Below are positions 59,440 through 64,000 of a DNA stretch of 64,000 bases, in pieces. The position numbers were made by a program, and so were the translations under genes. The notes below the pieces were generated by a model. It saw nothing but the letters and a program-made list of their open reading frames with translations. It was not told the origin of the DNA and searched no databases. Each line of letters opens with the position of its first letter. Position 1 is the first letter of the stretch. The DNA comes from Rhodocollybia butyracea (lineage: Eukaryota; Basidiomycota; Agaricomycetes; Agaricales; Omphalotaceae), in the NCBI GenBank assembly GCA_015501585.1, contig JADNRY010000170.1, forward strand, positions 62,001 to 126,000, in the 5' to 3' direction.

Positions 59440-60861
59440 CCTTGGTTCGCTAGATGTTTCAGTATCGTAATGGGTAACCCATTAATGAATCGATTGCGCA
59501 TCGCAGCCGAATTAGGCGGCTGCTGCATCCTTGCCGCCCATCTTAAAGGGTGGCATGATAATCTTGTACCCTTTAGCGGGCGAGTATATTACTTGTTCAA
59601 ACTGCTGAGCAGCTTGATGTATTGTAGATGCTGTACGCATCTATCAAAGATTCCTATTATGGCGTCTTCAAATTTCCAGGATATTGTGATCCTATGAGGT
59701 CCATCGACTTTCGTCGTTGTACCAATCAAGGGCTTTGTCCTTGAGGAATAACCCCAATACCTGGAGGCGTGTTTTATCGTGGTCTTTACCACAATAACAA
59801 TTTACAGCCATCCATCTGAGAAGGATGGCTAACCATCTCTCGAGAAATTTCTACATCTGGCGTACCATCGTATGCCTCAGGCGTTGGGAGCTTGATATTC
59901 TTAGCTCCGTCTGTAGTTGTGACGGGTTTCCCCACTGCATGACGTACCATACGTCGATACACTCTGTGTACCTGGTGTTTCCATCGGGCACATGTTCGTC
60001 ATCCCCTGTTTTCTCTCGCAGTTTAGCTGCAAGTTTTCGTCGCAGCTTACGCTGTTGCGATTTACTAAGATTTGCTTGTGGCTGAATTATATAATTCACC
60101 CAGGAATCGTTAGATGAGGAGTCAGAATTGGACTCCTTGTCGTTATCGTCTGATGATTCATCAGACCAAGGCGTACCTTTACGCTTCTTGTCTCTATCGC
60201 TAGAGTCAGAGCTGTCGGAGTTATCATCAGGATCTCCAGGTGTGCCGGAGGCATACCTAACTCTGCCACCCTTGTAGGGTTGCGACGATTGAGCTTGTTT
60301 TGAGGAGGTATTATTATACTCCCGATCCCAAACTTCTCGTGGAGTAGTTAGTTTGTCGACGGGGATGCCGTCGTCATTGAATCCTACCATCTGGTCAGGG
60401 AATGCATCCGGTATCATACCGGATGTTCTGAGACTATAGTTGTGTTGTCTCTGAATCGCTACGTGACTTTCCCAATCGTTCGCTATCCCGTTCGGGAGCG
60501 GCATACTAGGCGATCTTATCGCCGTCAGTGCAGTATTATTCTGTACTTCATTTATCAGTGGTACCGGTGTTGGTACTACTATTGGCAATGCCTGTACTAT
60601 TGTAGCTGGCAGTGTTGGTAGTACTACTGTTTGTGGTACTGCTTGTTGTATTGTTACTGGTGGGATCACTGTAGTAATTGGCTCTTTCTTTACAGAAGCC
60701 TTCATTTTAGCAGGTACTGTTTGTACTTGCTGTGTAAGAGTTACCGGAGGTAACTGTTGTTGTGCGTGTGGTACTACTGTATGTAGTACCATTGTGCTCG
60801 GACCAGGTCCTTGCGTGTTTTGTTGACGGACGACTTGTGTCGTTGTCTGTGTTTGCGCCAT
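59440..60861 (-). pseudogene. Gypsy gag, central and capsid-like part
   Basis: The frame 60861-59851 starts with a Thr/Gln/Val/Pro-rich region (VVPHAQQQLPPVTLTQQVQT), then WDREYN and an Asp/Ser-rich stretch (SDSSDSSDRDKKRKG), KLRRKLAAKLREKTG. In the next frames (59850-59500), FLERWLAILLRR, LQVLGLFLKDKALDWYNDES and ISWKFEDAIIGIFDRCVQ match the capsid-like retrotransposon gag core (the LxGLFLxxKAxDWYN signature). Frameshifts near 59850 and 59590 break it. Confidence 0.7.
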
Positions 60862-61686
60862 ACGTACCGTTATCGGTGCTGACGGTGCTATTGTTTTGTT
60901 TGTATTCCTTGTGTAGGAATACTAACATCAACCAATGGTTGGTTTTTACGATAATGTTCATTCAATTCTTGAATGAATGCTTCGTGAGCTTTGATAAGGG
61001 ACTCATTTCTCAATGGTCCCACTATTGTTGACTCTGTCCGTTGGATGGGGTCATTCTTCCGTATACTAATTGTAGGCGGAGTAGGTAACGATCTCGGTCC
61101 TCTTGGGCCGGAGACATTCTTCCTGTGAAGATGTTTTGCCTTATTACTGGAGAGTAACGAAGCGTCTGGGGTTCATTTGATTTACCCATTGTCGAGTTTG
61201 ATAAGTCGATGACTGGGCTTTCATTTGCATGAACTCCTTTATTTGGCGTTTTGTTCGTTTGGGAAGTTTGATTCTTCCTTATCGTTACAAAGTCGCCAAA
61301 GTTATTATAGGGATCGCTTTGGCAATCACCTTCTTCTACAACCTCGGTTTCAAGGTTGTCAAATAGACCTTCACCTTCAGGTGGGTCCGGACCAACGTTC
61401 TACCGCAGTAGCTATACGGTTTAGTGCTTGCGCACCTTGTCCATAGAACTGCGATAGTTCTTGCATGGCCTCCTGAATACGACGCACGCTCACGGATGTC
61501 TTCGACATCACTTACATTCTGCCTGTCGTTAGACAGCTCAATTTCAGGACTTTGTCCTGCATACGGTGGTAGTCGTAAACTATGACTACCGTCGTGTGAA
61601 TTTATTGGTGACGTGGCATCACCATGTTGTGGGTGGCGATTGCTCACATCTCGTTGGGACTTCTCTGAGTTCCTGTTTTGGTCCAT
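60862..61686 (-). pseudogene. Gypsy gag N-terminal region
   Basis: Starts MDQNRNSEKSQRDVSNRHPQ at 61686 and continues as polar, low-complexity sequence (PPYAGQSPEIELSNDRQN). Frames change near 61340 and again near 61030. The ATG lies about 160 nt inside the LTR, as expected for a gag start. Confidence 0.55.
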
Positions 61687-61844
61687 GTGATCGAACTTTT
61701 GTTGATTTTGCTTGGCGCTTTTGATGCGGAGTAAGAGTGGTGATAATTGTTTAGATTACTTTATAATTCTAGTTGAGTAGTTATTACTTCTTGTAGTTTT
61801 GTGCACACAATCTTTTAATAAAGATTTTTTGATGCTCAAAAAAG

Positions 61845-62230
61845 TATAACGCCCTTAGGCGAGAGTCTTATGTTCACACGAAAGAGCACGACAAAGGCTA
61901 TGCAATTGTGTACTCGTAGTGTAGAAGAACTACAGTAATTTATGTAATTTGACTAGTTATAGTAATCGAAATGAATAGAATAGAAATGATATCTAATCAT
62001 AAGATAAGATAAGATAAGAGTCGAAGGCTATGCAATTGTGTACTCGTAGTGTAGAAGAACTACAGTAATTTATGTAATTCAACTAGTTATAGTAATCGAA
62101 ATGAACAGAATAGAAATGATATCTAATCGTAAGATAAGATAAGATAAGAGTCGCGATGCGACAAAAGTTAAGGCCGCACCATAAGGCGCGGCCGGAAGGG
62201 AATCAGGCAAGATGGGGAGGAGGCGTTACA
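61845..62230 (-). mobile_element. 5' LTR of the gypsy element
   Basis: In element orientation it begins TGTAACGCCTCCTCC (62230) and ends GGGCGTTATA (61845), a short terminal inverted match with one change from the expected ...TTACA. Two tandem copies of a 130-bp unit make up most of it. An exact primer-binding site was not identified. Confidence 0.55.
61893..62152. repeat. Tandem duplication inside the LTR, 2 x 130 bp
   Basis: GGCTATGCAATTGTGTACTC... repeats 130 bp later with very few changes. Each unit ends in a short GATAA array (AAGATAAGATAAGATAAGAG). Confidence 0.9.
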
Positions 62231-64000
62231 TACAGTGTCGAAGCTTCCTGACAACACAAGAAATGACTTGTATCTTGTGCGGGGTAGAGACCAATCGAAC
62301 AAGCTTCTTGTGCTACGGGGTGCTCCTAACATTGTTTCCTTGCAGCTAGCCTGTCTTCAATGTGTCTTTTTGGAGACATATGCACAGACGAAATGGCTAA
62401 AGTACTGGCTTCCATGACTAGAGAATGTCAATGACAACTTTCCTCTTGATTCATCATTGATTGGTGCATACACTGACAACATTGATTCAGTGGCAGACTT
62501 GTTTTGCATTGGGATCCCAGTTTGGTTTGTTTGTCTGTGGGGAGACCTTTTTGTGCTGCTACAAGCTTCATATTCCATGGTATGATCTTGGATGTTCCGA
62601 AGCTATGCATCATATCATTGGCCCACCCCCAGTGGAGTAGGGTACTCCAGTCGGACCTGCCCTTAGTCAATCATGTGGTATCATCTCCTAGTAGATCTGT
62701 TGTCATTAGTAGATCTCAGGTTATACAGTGATGTTCTAGTCACTACGAGCCCAGTTCCTGCTTGCTGTATCCTCAGCAGACCACTCTGGCCCACTCCACC
62801 GGTGAATTCATCCCTCTGGTTGTTAGTGTTTGAAGACTGACTTTGTTCCCAGGATAATTGTCTTTGAGTCGTTTTGTCATGGTTAGCTAGCATTGTTATC
62901 TCAAGCTGTGTTGTTTGTGAGTCTGTTTCTTTCTCATCTTTCTCAGTCTTACCAATAGCTTTGCCTTAACTTGTGCACTTCCTGTTGTCAATATATTAGT
63001 TATGAATCACATTATCTTAAATATTTGCTTTTGTTTTCTTTGACGCTGTCGCTGCTTGTCCTTGCCTTCTCTCAGTCAAACAGGATACTGTTCTTTTGTT
63101 CACCCACCTTCTGTTTCATCCAATTCCCTTGACTCTCCAGTTATCCAGTGATATTCTCTACCCACCATCTGACCTCGCTTATGGGTTGAAACCTAGTCCT
63201 ATAGTAGCCGCGCACCCACTGCAGCTGATGGGAAGTATTAGTAAGCTTTGCGTCGCCACCGCACGGTGAGTGAACTTAATCACTAGGAACTTGTACCACA
63301 ATCTTAGTGGCTCGTCTAACTTTGTGAAGAAGTGAACTAAGGAACCCTCACTCTGGAGCCAAATAATCCCTTACTAGAAACCATCCCCTCTAAGGAAGTG
63401 ACTAGATTTGAGTTGATCTAAAGTTCAAGGGAACTCTACACACTTAAATTCAATCAAGATATAAATGGGCTTTGTGATTATTACTTTCTTAAGATAACCA
63501 AGTCAGGAGGCGCCATGCTACTGATCCCATGGGGACGTTCTACGGAGCACTGGTCTTAGCAGTCAAGTCAAGGGCAAGAAACTTGTCTTATTGAATAAAT
63601 ATGTCTGGCTTATATACTGAGTAGAGAGAGTTTAATATGAAAAATAGATGAAACAGATACGGAGAGAGACGGAAAGAGAGTGGGACAGAGGAATCTGGCT
63701 TGGGAAGGACACTCCAGCCTATATATGGTACACACAATAAAGAAATAGTCCATTCTTGGATATATATCAGAGGTAAAATATGATTTCATGAGGATTAACA
63801 TAGTTTTAAAGTGTTTTGATCCAAGCGAGGTTTCTCCAATTACTCCACAATTCTCCGGGGTCAGGAGTACCTTTACGCTGCATGATCACTCGCCGCCGGT
63901 TTCCCTTGGATGAGTTTCATTCTACTCCTCGGATAGTTCTGCCCATCCTCAGTGTAGTTAACATTCTCTCGAGAAGGGCTGTTGTCTAGCTTTCCAACAA
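62231..64000. other. No recognisable gene or element end
   Basis: Short frames occur on both strands at 62235-62900, but none has a domain. The last 400 bp contain AG-rich and TATATA-like stretches and may be part of an element extending past the window, which cannot be judged here. Confidence 0.35.

Larger units (their letters stand above)
53417..62230 (-). mobile_element. Ty3/gypsy chromovirus-type element, decayed, 3' LTR missing
   Basis: On the minus strand the order is LTR (62230-61845), gag, zinc knuckle, aspartic protease, RT, RNase H, integrase, chromodomain, then an extra ORF region ending at 53417. This pol order (integrase after RNase H) defines Ty3/gypsy, and the chromodomain places it with chromoviruses common in fungi. 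Multiple stops and frameshifts interrupt it. No second LTR is visible at the low-coordinate end, where the sequence runs into another transposon's subterminal repeats at about 53412. Confidence 0.85.

Overview
The window looks like about 64 kb of transposon-rich nuclear chromosome from a filamentous basidiomycete, most likely an Agaricomycete. The grounds are genes with many short GT-AG introns of about 46-64 nt, decayed KDZ-type transposases, a chromodomain Ty3/gypsy element of the type common in mushrooms, LINE-like zinc-knuckle remnants, and many non-autonomous DNA transposons whose target-site duplications can still be read. There are no rRNA genes, functional tRNA genes or CRISPR arrays.

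Four genes reconstruct as complete, in-frame, intron-containing coding sequences, all between 18.4 and 36 kb. They are: (1) an AsaB/CmcJ/GA4-desaturase-like oxygenase (+, 18479-19411, 3 exons, 273 aa); (2) a major facilitator transporter (+, 24227-25941, about 6 exons, about 490 aa, one splice junction uncertain); (3) a PLP-dependent O-acetylhomoserine sulfhydrylase of the MET17/cysD type (-, 31745-33804, 15 exons, 440 aa, one GC-AG intron); (4) a small MIF-type tautomerase (-, 35423-35989, 5 exons, 105 aa). An oxygenase, an exporter and a sulfur-transfer PLP enzyme within 18 kb could be a small metabolic neighbourhood, but the genes lie 2-6 kb apart with transposons between them, so co-function is only inference.

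Layout. 0-13 kb: nested DNA transposons (a MULE-like element carrying a CACTA-like palindrome, CACTA-like and Harbinger-like MITEs, a 1.9-kb hAT-like element) plus LINE-type and gag-like remnants. 13.5-17.3 kb: a 3.7-kb hAT-like element carrying a 1.5-kb solo LTR and a minisatellite. 18-26 kb: oxygenase and transporter, with hAT and Tc1-like MITEs between. 26-31 kb: an element holding telomere-like TTAGGG and a tRNA-like box, a large foldback with a nested hAT and MITE, and a truncated LTR. 31.7-36 kb: sulfhydrylase and tautomerase. 37-47 kb: a solo LTR, KDZ-transposase remnants cut by MITEs, and split hypothetical genes. 47-53 kb: a long hairpin and two tandem F-box-like pseudogenes. 53.4-62.2 kb: one large decayed gypsy element on the minus strand with 5' LTR, gag, protease, RT, RNase H, integrase and chromodomain, followed by an additional decayed ORF region in the env position. 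62.2-64 kb: nothing recognised.

Most of the window is therefore a record of nested insertion and decay. Several nonsense codons in the gypsy element and in one F-box copy fit CGA-to-TGA change, which suggests C-to-T decay at CpG sites, while the four host genes remain open.
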